Origin: Enterococcus sp. BWR-S5 | GTDB taxonomy: Bacteria > Bacillota > Bacilli > Lactobacillales > Enterococcaceae | Direction: 5' to 3' | DNA length: 64,000 bases | Assembly: GCF_016745255.1 (NCBI RefSeq) | Contig: NZ_JADOEQ010000001.1 | Location: 62,001-126,000, forward strand | Shown: positions 17,194 through 24,609 of the stretch, piece after piece | Numbering within the stretch: the first letter of the stretch is position 1 | How the letters are laid out: each line of letters begins with the position of its first letter | The notes under the pieces: model-generated | What the model was told of the DNA's origin: nothing | The model's database searches: none | What the model saw: only the letters and a program-made list of their open reading frames with translations | Position numbers and translations under genes: made by a program

Positions 17194-17327
17194 CTCATGC
17201 GACGAGTTGACTCAACCAGATGATTGTTTCAATCATTTCGATTTTATCGACTAGTGGTTGGTTGATGCAGAGGCACCGATGTTTGGTCATCAACTACCGG
17301 ATTGTAGTCGTGTCGGATGAGGTTTTT
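17194..17327 (+). ncRNA. Candidate small structured RNA
   Basis: A branched fold can be drawn by eye. CTCAT-GCGA (17194-17202) pairs with TCG-GATGAG (17313-17321) and is followed by GTTTTTG. Inside are ATGATTG/CAATCAT (17220-17236), CGAT/ATCG (17239-17249) and GTTGATG/CATCAAC (17261-17294). A promoter-like pair TTGTGT (17161-17166) and TAAAGT (17184-17189), 17 bases apart, would start transcription near 17196. No reading frame fits. It is not a family I recognise and could also be the 3' UTR of the upstream gene. Confidence 0.4.
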
Positions 17328-17365
17328 GTGGAGAAAATTCATCTATTTATAGTAATATAAATACT

Positions 17366-17401
17366 GCAAAAAAAAGAAGATGAAAATCTTCTTTTTTTAT
17401 T
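17366..17401 (+). terminator. Terminator before the PRD regulator
   Basis: AAAGAAGAT pairs with ATCTTCTTT around a GAAA-type loop and is followed by a T run, inside a longer A-tract/T-tract pairing. Confidence 0.75.
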
Positions 17402-17436
17402 TTGCAAAATAGAGAAACAGACTGCTTGAAATTGAG

Positions 17437-17622
17437 TTAAGTGCAATTACTTTTTGTGGTATGCTTTGTTCAAGAGTTGCACTTAATTTTTATGGCAAGT
17501 CCTTAAATATAAAGGTTTTTTTAAGGGGAACAGTTTTTTTGAATGAAAAATAGAGGTCTTCTTTTGTGTTTAAGAGAAAAAAATTGGGCTACGGTTGCAC
17601 TTACAAAAGTGCAACTTTTTTG
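17437..17622 (+). promoter_or_regulatory. Four-copy AAGTGCAA dyad leader with terminator-like hairpin
   Basis: The 8-base word AAGTGCAA or its complement occurs at 17439-17446, 17477-17484, 17595-17602 and 17607-17614. The last two form a 9-bp hairpin followed by TTTTTTT, an intrinsic-terminator shape 68 bases upstream of the regulator start. The first two can pair with each other or with the last two, giving competing folds. This may be an attenuator, or repeated operators for the regulator itself. Confidence 0.5.
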
Positions 17623-17689
17623 TATTGTTACTTGTGAAGAATCGAGCTATAGTTGCAGGTGTAAGGGAAGAAATGAAGGTGAGTAGAAG

Positions 17690-19558
17690 ATGTCACTGCA
17701 CTTATCAAAACGAGAAATTAATATTTTACTGATGCTTCTGGATTTGGAGAACAGTATTACGACAAAAGAGCTGGCTGAAACCTTTAGTGTAAGCGTAAGG
17801 ACCATCAAATACGACTTGGACAATGTACGTGCATGGTTTCAGGAAAGAAACATCAGCTTGCAGGCAAGGCGAAATAAGGGCGTTTGGTTAGAATTGCCGG
17901 ATTCTGAACGATTGACTTTGAAAAATGAAATTTTGGAAGTCGACCGTTTTGAAACCTATCCGGATCAAGAGCTGAGAATGAATCAATTGATTTTTCATCT
18001 GATTCTTTCGGAGAAGCACCTGACCTCTCAGGAATTGGCGGATGAGCTTCAGGTTAGCAGAAATACGATTCTAAAGGACTTAGATCGCGTTGAAGAGTTC
18101 ATTGAAAGATATGAACTGCAGTTGGATCGGCAAAGTCGTATGGGCTTTTCCATTTATGGTGAAGAGAGCAAGATTCGGTTGTTGATGGAGTATATCAGTC
18201 AGAAGGAAATTACAGAATACGACATTTACCAAATCATGAGTCATTTTGTTCAAGCGGGTAACCATAAACGATTGATTGATGTTCATGTGGGTGGTAATAC
18301 GATTTTTCAGGAAATCTATCAGGTGTCACTAAATGAGATGACCCAGTTGCTTGACCCATCCTTATTGGATCAGTTCAACTATGCAGAAATACTTTCCATT
18401 ACGCTCAGAGTGGCAATTGCTACATCCAGAATGCAGCTGCAGCATACAATGAGTGGCTATAAAATTCTGTCAAATCAGGATGAATTAATGCAAAAGCAAG
18501 AGCTGCCGTTTTTATTAATGAACAAGGTCTTTGAGCATTACGAGCTGCCGCTTTTGGCAGATGAATATTTTTATATCTATAGTGATGTGTTCATTACGAA
18601 CAGTCATCAGGATATCGCTGAACTGACGGAGGAACTGATTCGAGATGTTTCTGAGGAAATTAGTTTTCCTTTTTACCGGGATCGTCAACTGTTTACCAAT
18701 CTATTCGCTCACTTATCCTTACGATTAACAAAGAAACATCTATTTATCAATGAATACAATCCCTTTGTTGATGATATCAAAGCAAAATATCCTCAGCTGT
18801 TTAATGCAATTAAGCATGCCAGCAGTCGGGACATAGAGAATGCAGCATTGTTTATTAATGACTCATTCATTGCTTATATCGCGTTACATTTCTTAGTGGC
18901 TTATGAAAAAAATCAGCATGAAATCAATGTTGTTCGAATCGTCTATGTCTGTTCAACAGGGCTGGGAGTAACCAGTTTAATTGAGCAGAAGATTTTGGAA
19001 GAGGTTTCCAATGTAGAAATTGCCGGTTTTGCTTCTGTGCTGAATGCGACAGATATCATTGAAGAAAAAAATCCCGACCTTGTTCTCAGTATTTTTCCTA
19101 TTGAGGTAATAAACCGACCGTTTATCAAGGTAAATCCATTACCGACTGAAAATGATATTCAACAGATTCAGGAGGAAGTGAATAAGATTCTGACAAGTGT
19201 TCGAGATGGGAGTATTCCACGGTTGGTACCACGCCAACCGCTAAAGGAAAATCGCGGACTGGAAGCAGAGAGTAGAGATATCCTGGTACGATCCTATGTG
19301 ATTTATGAAGAATTACTTAAAGCTTTTGCCGGGAAATTGAATGATGGTTACAAAGAGGCTTTCTTACTCCATGTGATGTTGATGGTCCACCGGATCATTT
19401 TCGATGGTCAGTATGAAAATGAAGGGAATATCGTAAAAGAGACCCTGATGGCTCAGCAACAACTTGTAGAGCAAATCGAGCGGATTTTTGCCAAGAATAA
19501 TTTAACCGTGAATCAAGCAGAAATCACAGCTTTATTGAATTACATCAGAGAGGAGTGA
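17690..19558 (+). CDS. PRD-containing transcriptional regulator (BglG/MtlR-like activator)
   Basis: A 622-residue PTS-controlled regulator. Domains in order: HTH_11 (residues 1-60, SVRTIKYDLDNVRAWF); a second HTH (about 85-140, LTSQELADELQVSRNTILKDLDRV); two PRDs (about 190-400, with phospho-accepting His candidates in FAHLSLRL and IALHFLVAYE); an EIIB-like domain (about 410-495, YVCSTGLGVTSLI, with Cys); and a C-terminal PRD-like helical domain. The second DNA-binding domain and EIIB module mark it as a DNA-binding activator rather than an RNA antiterminator. It is separated by only 4 bases from the next gene, so it leads the locus it probably controls. Confidence 0.9.
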   Translation: MSLHLSKREINILLMLLDLENSITTKELAETFSVSVRTIKYDLDNVRAWFQERNISLQARRNKGVWLELPDSERLTLKNEILEVDRFETYPDQELRMNQLIFHLILSEKHLTSQELADELQVSRNTILKDLDRVEEFIERYELQLDRQSRMGFSIYGEESKIRLLMEYISQKEITEYDIYQIMSHFVQAGNHKRLIDVHVGGNTIFQEIYQVSLNEMTQLLDPSLLDQFNYAEILSITLRVAIATSRMQLQHTMSGYKILSNQDELMQKQELPFLLMNKVFEHYELPLLADEYFYIYSDVFITNSHQDIAELTEELIRDVSEEISFPFYRDRQLFTNLFAHLSLRLTKKHLFINEYNPFVDDIKAKYPQLFNAIKHASSRDIENAALFINDSFIAYIALHFLVAYEKNQHEINVVRIVYVCSTGLGVTSLIEQKILEEVSNVEIAGFASVLNATDIIEEKNPDLVLSIFPIEVINRPFIKVNPLPTENDIQQIQEEVNKILTSVRDGSIPRLVPRQPLKENRGLEAESRDILVRSYVIYEELLKAFAGKLNDGYKEAFLLHVMLMVHRIIFDGQYENEGNIVKETLMAQQQLVEQIERIFAKNNLTVNQAEITALLNYIREE

Positions 19559-19562
19559 GACT

Positions 19563-19904
19563 ATGGAATTTACAGAAGATGCAAAGAAAATTATCAACGA
19601 ATCAGAAAATCGCGAAGAGCTAGAGGCCTCAATCGCAAAAACTGAGGAGCTTTTACAGACCGCAGCTATTGTACCCACTGAGCTGCAATGGACAATTCTA
19701 ATCAACCATGTCAATGAAATGATTAAGCGCTCAAAGGCGGACGAAAAGATGGCGGGTGTTGATCCGGAAATGTTTGAAGAGGTATCAAAGGATGCACTAT
19801 CAATTGCGGACGAGTTGGTTAAGCATATCGGCAATTTACCAATAGACGAAATGTATGTATTATCCATACACTTTGAGGCTGCAAAACAAAACGCGGCTGA
19901 ATAA
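19563..19904 (+). CDS. PRD domain protein, EF_0829/AHA_3910 family
   Basis: A free-standing 113-residue PRD-like helical protein (NHVNEMIKRSKADEKM, then SIHFEAAKQ near the C-terminus, with the His in the PRD position). I place it in the TIGRFAM family named EF_0829/AHA_3910 (TIGR03582, from memory). Members always sit beside the SFCGS, DUF4312, DUF4311 and DUF4310 genes. A single PRD without DNA-binding suggests a PTS-phosphorylated modulator of the regulator or transporter. It starts 4 bases after the regulator; its GAGAGGAGTGAG ribosome site lies in that gene's end. Confidence 0.85.
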   Translation: MEFTEDAKKIINESENREELEASIAKTEELLQTAAIVPTELQWTILINHVNEMIKRSKADEKMAGVDPEMFEEVSKDALSIADELVKHIGNLPIDEMYVLSIHFEAAKQNAAE

Positions 19905-19931
19905 ATAAAAACAATCTAGGAGGAAAAAACC

Positions 19932-20288
19932 ATGATAACAGTAGTAATCGCAGATCGTTTAGGAAAAGGACAAAATGTAGCTAAAGGTGTAGAAGCAGCC
20001 GGCGGACGTGCCGTTGTTGTTCCCGGAATGGGCGCAGATATGCGTTTAGGTGATGTCATGCAGCAGGAGAATGCTGATATGGGTATCTCATTCTGCGGAA
20101 GCGGCGGTGCCGGTGCATTAACTGCAGCAAATAAATACGGCTACCCTGAGCGTCACGGTATGCGTTCTGTTGAAGAAGGAATTACAGCAATCAACGATGG
20201 GAAAACTGTACTGGGCTTTGGCTTCATGGATCAGGAAGAATTAGGCAAACGTCTGACAGAAGCATTTGTAAAAAAACACGGTGAATAG
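19932..20288 (+). CDS. Glycine-rich SFCGS family protein
   Basis: A 118-residue soluble alpha/beta protein with the family signature ISFCGSGGAGALTAANK (about residues 53-69), matching the EF_0830/AHA_3911 family of unknown function. The N-terminus MITVVIADRLGKGQNVAKGVEAAGG looks like a nucleotide- or phosphate-binding turn. The E. coli YhfU protein (DUF2620) has a similar layout (ACNTGAG) beside a YhfT membrane protein and a PRD protein, which suggests a cytosolic component of a transport system. AGGAGG precedes the ATG. Function is unproven. Confidence 0.88.
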   Translation: MITVVIADRLGKGQNVAKGVEAAGGRAVVVPGMGADMRLGDVMQQENADMGISFCGSGGAGALTAANKYGYPERHGMRSVEEGITAINDGKTVLGFGFMDQEELGKRLTEAFVKKHGE

Positions 20289-20550
20289 GAGAGGTTGTGA
20301 TAGAAGCGTTTAGCTCTGAGATGTCAGTTCCACTTACTCAAGGTTCTTTAGTGGAATGATATATGCGACTTGCAAAAAAGCTGACTGTTCGTGAACAGTC
20401 GTTCCTTAGACATGCAATTGCTAAATAAAAAGGACAATTTAAAAATAGATTCTCATATTTTTGATATTGTTCGGTTTATTTCCGAGAGAGCTGCTTCTAG
20501 AACACCGTTTATGAGGATTTGTGTGATTAACATTGTCTTACAAAAACAAC
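20289..20550 (+). other. Intergenic region with degenerate repeat-like tail
   Basis: No credible gene. A hairpin GACTGTTC-GTGA-ACAGTC lies near 20386-20402. A later stretch (about 20427-20472) resembles the 3' part of the following repeat: an AAATAAAAAGGACAAT arm pairs with ATTGTTC. The last bases before 20551 (TACAAAAACAAC) match the repeat-unit end (CACAAAAATAAC). It may be a decayed first unit of the array. Confidence 0.45.
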
Positions 20551-20868
20551 AAGGAGGGCCATTATTCTTGCGTTTAGGCGAACAACAAGTGCTTCTACGA
20601 GTCTATCGATTCTCGAAGCAAAGCATTAAGCCTGGACCGCTTGGATACCGGACCTCCAAAATAAAGGAACAGTAAATCAAAGAATCAAAGCTGTTCCCAC
20701 AAAAATAACAAGGAGGGCCATTATTCTTGCGTTTAGGCGAACAACAAGTGCTTCTACGAGTCTATCGATTCTCGAAGCAAAGCATTAAGCCTGGACCGCT
20801 TGGACACCGGACCTCCAAAATAAAGGAACAGTAAATCAAAGAATCAAAGCTGTTCCCACAAAAATAAC
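20551..20868 (+). repeat. Tandem repeat array A: two 159-bp RNA-like units
   Basis: Units 20551-20709 and 20710-20868 differ at one base that I can see (GGATACC against GGACACC). Each begins AAGGAGGGCC and ends CACAAAAATAAC. Within a unit, GGAGG-CC can pair with GGACCTCC, GCTT..CGAG pairs with CTCG..AAGC, CCG pairs with CGG, and GGAACAG pairs with CTGTTCC near the 3' end. The array ends exactly at AAGGAGG (20869-20875), the ribosome site of the DUF4312 gene. The core matches array B at 41146. The frame across it (20391-20675) is not a gene. Confidence 0.9.
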
Positions 20869-20882
20869 AAGGAGGAAGAACT

Positions 20883-21236
20883 GTGAGTGCAACGACAAAG
20901 ACATCTCAGATCGTGAAAGTTTCAGGAAAAGGGGAAAATAAGGCGGCGGCATTTGCCAGTGCGTTAAGCAGTGTGTCAAAAAAGATTCTGAAAGAATCAA
21001 CAGATGTATTGCTGAGAATCGAACCTAAGGACGTAGAAATCCTTTCAGCGGTAGAGAAGAATTATACGGAGCGCTTCCTGTTCTTCTTCTTTCCAAGAAA
21101 ACGTACAAGCTACGAAGTGGAGTTAAATGTTGAAGTAGAGATTAGTATGATCGATATGGCAGATGTGCCATTCAAACAGGTGGATGCGCAGGACCCAAAT
21201 GGTGTCTCCGTGCCGTTCACAACAAAAAAAATATAA
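20883..21236 (+). CDS. DUF4312 family protein
   Basis: A 117-residue soluble protein with a GTG start 7 bases after AAGGAGG, the last partial copy of the repeat unit. It starts MSATTKTSQIVKVSGKGENKAAAFASALSSV, then FFFFPRKRTSYEVELNVEVEISMIDM. It corresponds to the EF_0831 family (DUF4312) of the conserved neighbourhood. It has no membrane segment and is probably a cytosolic partner of the DUF4311/DUF4310 membrane pair. Translation depends on a site that is also the repeat boundary, so the array could affect its expression. Confidence 0.88.
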   Translation: MSATTKTSQIVKVSGKGENKAAAFASALSSVSKKILKESTDVLLRIEPKDVEILSAVEKNYTERFLFFFFPRKRTSYEVELNVEVEISMIDMADVPFKQVDAQDPNGVSVPFTTKKI

Positions 21237-21332
21237 AATTGACGATGCTGCCTGCTTTTCTTTACTTAAGAACAGGACAAACAGCTAGCGTACATGGTCA
21301 AAAAATAAAAAAGGAATAAGGAGGAAAAGCGA

Positions 21333-22112
21333 GTGGACTTAATTGTTATTCTATTTAAATCAGTTATTATTGGCGGACTACTTGGCTTTGCAGCGGGTGT
21401 CGGAGCGGCAAGAATGTTCCATGCACCGCAAACACAAGGGTTAGGTGCTTTTAGAACATTGGGGGAAATGAACGCAGCAGAAGGGGACCCGGCGTCACAT
21501 TTTTCATTCGGTTTGGGGTTCTTCTTTAATGCTTGGGCTTCTGCAGTAGGGGCCGGTGCTTTCACACAGGATGTGACACACCGTATCATTCCTAACTGGG
21601 CAGCAGCAGCATTATTAGTAAAAGATAAAGATGTCACGAAAACGATGCATGATCCTAAAAAAATGGGGATTGCCGGAGCGATTGCCGGGATTATCACAGT
21701 GACCTTTTTGAACAGTACAGCAGCAGCGATTCCTGAGTCACTACAGGTAACAGCCGTAGCCGTATTGGTACCAGCTGCAACGATTCTAATTAACACAGTT
21801 ATGCCGGTATTGTTCTGGCTAGCTGCATTGGATGCAGGGAAACGTACCGGTTTCTGGGGAACATTATTTGGCGGTCTGTCTCAGCTAGTTATGGGGAATG
21901 CCGTTCCAGGTGTTGTTCTGGGGATTTTAATCGGTAAAGGTGTCGATGAATTAGGCTGGACTCGTATGACAAAAGGTATGATGGCAGCGATTATTCTATT
22001 ATTCGTATTCAGCGGATTCTTCCGTGGATTCGATATGCAGCTAATCGAAAGCTTCAAGATGACTGTACCGAACTGGTTGAACAATCTGCATGATGTGTTC
22101 ACAGTGAAATAA
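21333..22112 (+). CDS. DUF4311 family multi-pass membrane protein
   Basis: A 259-residue integral membrane protein with a GTG start after AAGGAGGAAAAG. There are six or seven Gly/Ala-rich helices: GGLLGFAAGVGAARMF at the start, FGLGFFFNAWASAVGAGAF, then MGIAGAIAGIITVTF, AVAVLVPAATILI and FWGTLFGGLSQLVMGNAVPGVVLG. Conserved polar pieces (RTLGEMNAAEGDPASH, TQDVTHRIIPNW) lie in loops and could bind substrate. It matches the EF_0832/AHA_3913 family. With DUF4310 it forms the predicted membrane core of an undescribed transporter. No ATPase or PTS phosphoacceptor domain is present. Confidence 0.88.
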   Translation: MDLIVILFKSVIIGGLLGFAAGVGAARMFHAPQTQGLGAFRTLGEMNAAEGDPASHFSFGLGFFFNAWASAVGAGAFTQDVTHRIIPNWAAAALLVKDKDVTKTMHDPKKMGIAGAIAGIITVTFLNSTAAAIPESLQVTAVAVLVPAATILINTVMPVLFWLAALDAGKRTGFWGTLFGGLSQLVMGNAVPGVVLGILIGKGVDELGWTRMTKGMMAAIILLFVFSGFFRGFDMQLIESFKMTVPNWLNNLHDVFTVK

Positions 22113-22138
22113 GCTTAAAGCAGAAGGAGGAGCAAATT

Positions 22139-22840
22139 ATGGATGAAAAAGAAAAAACAGAATGGTCACAAGATGAAATAGAAATTCAAGAAGCATTAAA
22201 AGCAAAAAGCTTCTGGTACGCTGACTGGTCTTTCCCGATTATCGTTGGATTGATGGCAGCAGCAGTTTTCGCAGGAACACATATGTATGTCGTTCATGGC
22301 GTAGGAGCATTTAACGAAGTATCAATCGTTGCAATGTTGAAAGCCGGTTTGGATGGCGGTTCGTATGGTGCAGCCGCAGCATTCGGTGCGAGCTTCTTGT
22401 TTGCCCGCATTTTAGAAGGTTCATTAGTAGGTATCCTGGATTTAGGTGGATCAATCCTGACAGGTCTGGGTATCGGTGTACCGGCAATCCTGCTGAGTAT
22501 GAACATTGACGCACCGATTAAGAACTTCCCGTTAGCATTATTGACAGGTGCTGTATTAGGTCTAATGGTGGGTGGCGTAATTATCTTGATTCGTAAGTTC
22601 ACTATCAATCAAGGAAACTCAACGTTTGGTGCTGATATCATGATGGGTGCCGGAAATGCAGCCGGTCGTTTCTTAGGTCCGCTAATCATTTTGAGCGCAG
22701 CAAGTGCTTCTATTCCAATCGGAATTGGTTCAACAATTGGTGCAATGATTTTCTACGCATGGAAAAAACCAATTGCAGGTGGAGCAATCCTTGGAGCGAT
22801 GATTTTCGGGGCATTCTTCCCTGTTGAACTAACACAATAA
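22139..22840 (+). CDS. DUF4310 family multi-pass membrane protein
   Basis: A 233-residue integral membrane protein, EF_0833/AHA_3914 family. A charged N-terminal tail (residues 1-25) precedes about six helices rich in Gly, Ala and Ile (WSFPIIVGLMAAAVFAGTHMYVVHG, LDLGGSILTGLGIGVPAILLSM, and a closing GGAILGAMIFGAFFPVELTQ). Repeated GxGxG patterns and the paired gene order suggest it pairs with DUF4311. GGAGGAGC precedes the ATG. It ends the first part of the locus: a promoter for the next part follows within 40 bases. Confidence 0.88.
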   Translation: MDEKEKTEWSQDEIEIQEALKAKSFWYADWSFPIIVGLMAAAVFAGTHMYVVHGVGAFNEVSIVAMLKAGLDGGSYGAAAAFGASFLFARILEGSLVGILDLGGSILTGLGIGVPAILLSMNIDAPIKNFPLALLTGAVLGLMVGGVIILIRKFTINQGNSTFGADIMMGAGNAAGRFLGPLIILSAASASIPIGIGSTIGAMIFYAWKKPIAGGAILGAMIFGAFFPVELTQ

Positions 22841-22857
22841 TTAGTGCAAAATCCATT

Positions 22858-22874
22858 TTTCCAAAATTTGGAAA
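22858..22874 (+). promoter_or_regulatory. Palindromic operator candidate upstream of the EIIC promoter
   Basis: TTTCCAAAATTTGGAAA is a perfect 8-bp inverted repeat around a central A, starting 18 bases past the DUF4310 stop and ending 4 bases before the -35 element at 22879. It has no T run, so an operator is likelier than a terminator. Confidence 0.5.
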
Positions 22875-22878
22875 TCCG

Positions 22879-22907
22879 TTTACATTATAATGTTATCGTG
22901 GTATTAT
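22879..22907 (+). promoter_or_regulatory. Internal promoter for EIIC and downstream genes
   Basis: TTTACA (22879-22884) and TATTAT (22902-22907) are 17 bases apart, about 50 bases upstream of the EIIC start. This allows the catabolic half of the locus to be expressed apart from the DUF4310-4312 half. Confidence 0.7.
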
Positions 22908-22956
22908 GTACTCGAACTAGTTATAATATTATAATCTTTTGAACAGGGGAAACAAG

Positions 22957-24258
22957 ATGGATGGGTTTATGTTATGGATGGAGCAGCATTTGATGCCAAT
23001 GGCAAACAGGTTTGGTTCGCAGCGTCACATGCTTGCTATTAGGAAAGGATTGATTGCGACAATTCCACTGACGCTGGTCGGTTCTTTCTTCACGCTTTTT
23101 CAAAATATTCCAATTGATGCATATATGGAGTTTATTGCACCATATCAGGCAGTCATGGATATTCCGTCACGTTACACAATGGGAATGCTGGCTTTGTATG
23201 CGACCTTCGGGATAGCGTCATCTCTGGCAGCTAGTTATAAGCTTGATACTTTGATGTGTGGGATTTTATCGTTGCTGTCCTTTTTAGTAACAGCGGCACC
23301 GCCGACAAGAGTATTTGAAGATGTTCCTGACGTTATCAATGCAGGGAGATACATCAATTTAGCCAATTTAGGAGCTGCTTCATTGTTTGGGGCAATTATG
23401 GCAGCTATTGTCACTGTTGAAATCTATCGTTTCTTTGTTGAAAGAAACATCACGATTAAGATGCCGGAAGGCGTACCGCCTGAAGTATCTAATTCGTTTA
23501 TTGCTTTGATTCCGGGAACAGTTATTCTATTGCTTTTCTGGGGATTACGCCACATCGTTGGATTTGATTTGAATGCATTTTTGAGCAGCCTTTTGATGCC
23601 TTTGAAAGGGGTTCTTGCTGGAAACAGTCTATTCGGCGGTTTGTTGACCGTATTCTTGATTTGTTTCTTCTGGGTATTAGGGATTCATGGTCCGGCAATT
23701 ATGGGACCGGTTATCCGTCCTTTCTGGGATATGTCAATCGCTGAAAACAACGAAGCTTTTATTAATGGAGTTGCAGCCAGTGATCTGCCAAACATCTTTA
23801 CAGAACAATTTCTACAATGGTTTGTATGGATTGGCGGAGCAGGTACGACGCTTGCCTTAGTTGTTTTGATGATGTTTTCAAAATCTAAGTATTTGAGAAG
23901 TCTAGGTAGAATGTCATTTCTTCCCGGCGTTTTCAATATCAACGAGCCTGTGATTTTCGGTACACCAATCGTAATGAATCCAATTATAGGTATTCCTTTC
24001 ATTGTTGCACCACTAGTTACAACAACATTATCTTATGTATTAACAGTTACAAATGTTATACCAATGATGGCAGTTCGCTTAGCCTTTACACTACCTGCAC
24101 CAATTGCTGCATGGCTGAGTACAGACTATAGTGTTATGGCCGGAGTATTGGTTGTGATAAACTTTATTATTACATTAGCTATCTATTATCCCTTCTTCAA
24201 AATTTATGAAAAGCAGCAGCTGGCGAAAGAAATGGAAAAAGGAACTGAAGCTGAGTAG
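22957..24258 (+). CDS. PTS EIIC, lactose/cellobiose (CelB-like) family
   Basis: A 433-residue PTS permease. The ATG at 22957 is chosen for its AGGGGAAAC site; the earlier TTG is not needed. About ten helices are visible. Family regions include the N-terminal amphipathic MEQHLMPMANRFGSQRHMLAIRKGLI, then FFWVLGIHGPAIMGPV and FNINEPVIFGTPIVMNP, the conserved substrate-site EP in the latter. No EIIA or EIIB gene lies in the locus, so it must borrow them. EIIC of this family usually takes beta-linked disaccharides, consistent with the glycosidase two genes on. Confidence 0.92.
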   Translation: MDGFMLWMEQHLMPMANRFGSQRHMLAIRKGLIATIPLTLVGSFFTLFQNIPIDAYMEFIAPYQAVMDIPSRYTMGMLALYATFGIASSLAASYKLDTLMCGILSLLSFLVTAAPPTRVFEDVPDVINAGRYINLANLGAASLFGAIMAAIVTVEIYRFFVERNITIKMPEGVPPEVSNSFIALIPGTVILLLFWGLRHIVGFDLNAFLSSLLMPLKGVLAGNSLFGGLLTVFLICFFWVLGIHGPAIMGPVIRPFWDMSIAENNEAFINGVAASDLPNIFTEQFLQWFVWIGGAGTTLALVVLMMFSKSKYLRSLGRMSFLPGVFNINEPVIFGTPIVMNPIIGIPFIVAPLVTTTLSYVLTVTNVIPMMAVRLAFTLPAPIAAWLSTDYSVMAGVLVVINFIITLAIYYPFFKIYEKQQLAKEMEKGTEAE

Positions 24259-24268
24259 ATAGAAAAAA

Positions 24269-24315
24269 TGAGAAGGGTGGAACAGTACAAATGTGCAGTT
24301 CGACCCTTTTCATTC
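24269..24315 (+). promoter_or_regulatory. Hairpin between EIIC and the next gene
   Basis: GAAGGGT-GGAAC pairs imperfectly with GTTCG-ACCCTTTTC (24271-24312). The T run is weak, so it may be a partial terminator or an mRNA-processing site that sets the level of downstream genes. Confidence 0.45.
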
Positions 24316-24348
24316 AATCAATGTAAGTGATATAAGGAGGCATAAGAA

Positions 24349-24609
24349 ATGTGGATATGGTTCATTCTGGTGTTTATCGTTGCTCAAGTAATCATAGAAA
24401 AAGAGATACTGCCAGCCAAAATGAGGACTGCTAGGTTACGCATAGTGTGTCTGTATTCGATTGGCGGGATTACATTGGCAATCATTGCCGGTCTAATTGT
24501 TAATCAACCATTATTTGTTGTAGGTACGGTGACTATTTTCTTTGGCTCATTAGTATCCTGGAAAAATAGAGAAAAATTTGAAAAGATGGAGCGTGGCGAA
24601 AGCAGATGA
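24349..24609 (+). CDS. Small membrane protein of the locus, unknown function
   Basis: An 86-residue protein with three hydrophobic segments (about residues 2-17, 28-50 and 53-68) and a charged tail (KNREKFEKMERGESR). AAGGAGGC precedes the ATG. Its last codons overlap the ATG of the DUF871 gene (ATGA, 4-base overlap), so the two are coupled. I do not recognise a family. Its position between EIIC and the glycosidase suggests a helper for transport or a membrane anchor. Confidence 0.65.
   Translation: MWIWFILVFIVAQVIIEKEILPAKMRTARLRIVCLYSIGGITLAIIAGLIVNQPLFVVGTVTIFFGSLVSWKNREKFEKMERGESR

Noticed and set aside
17437-17689. A sigma-54 promoter upstream of the PRD regulator or locus
   Set aside because: No TGGCAC-N5-TTGC pattern was found there, and the regulator is of the MtlR/BglG type rather than LevR type.
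20391-20675. 94-codon open frame over repeat array A
   Set aside because: It crosses the tandem repeat, starts at a poor site, and has no homology I recognise.
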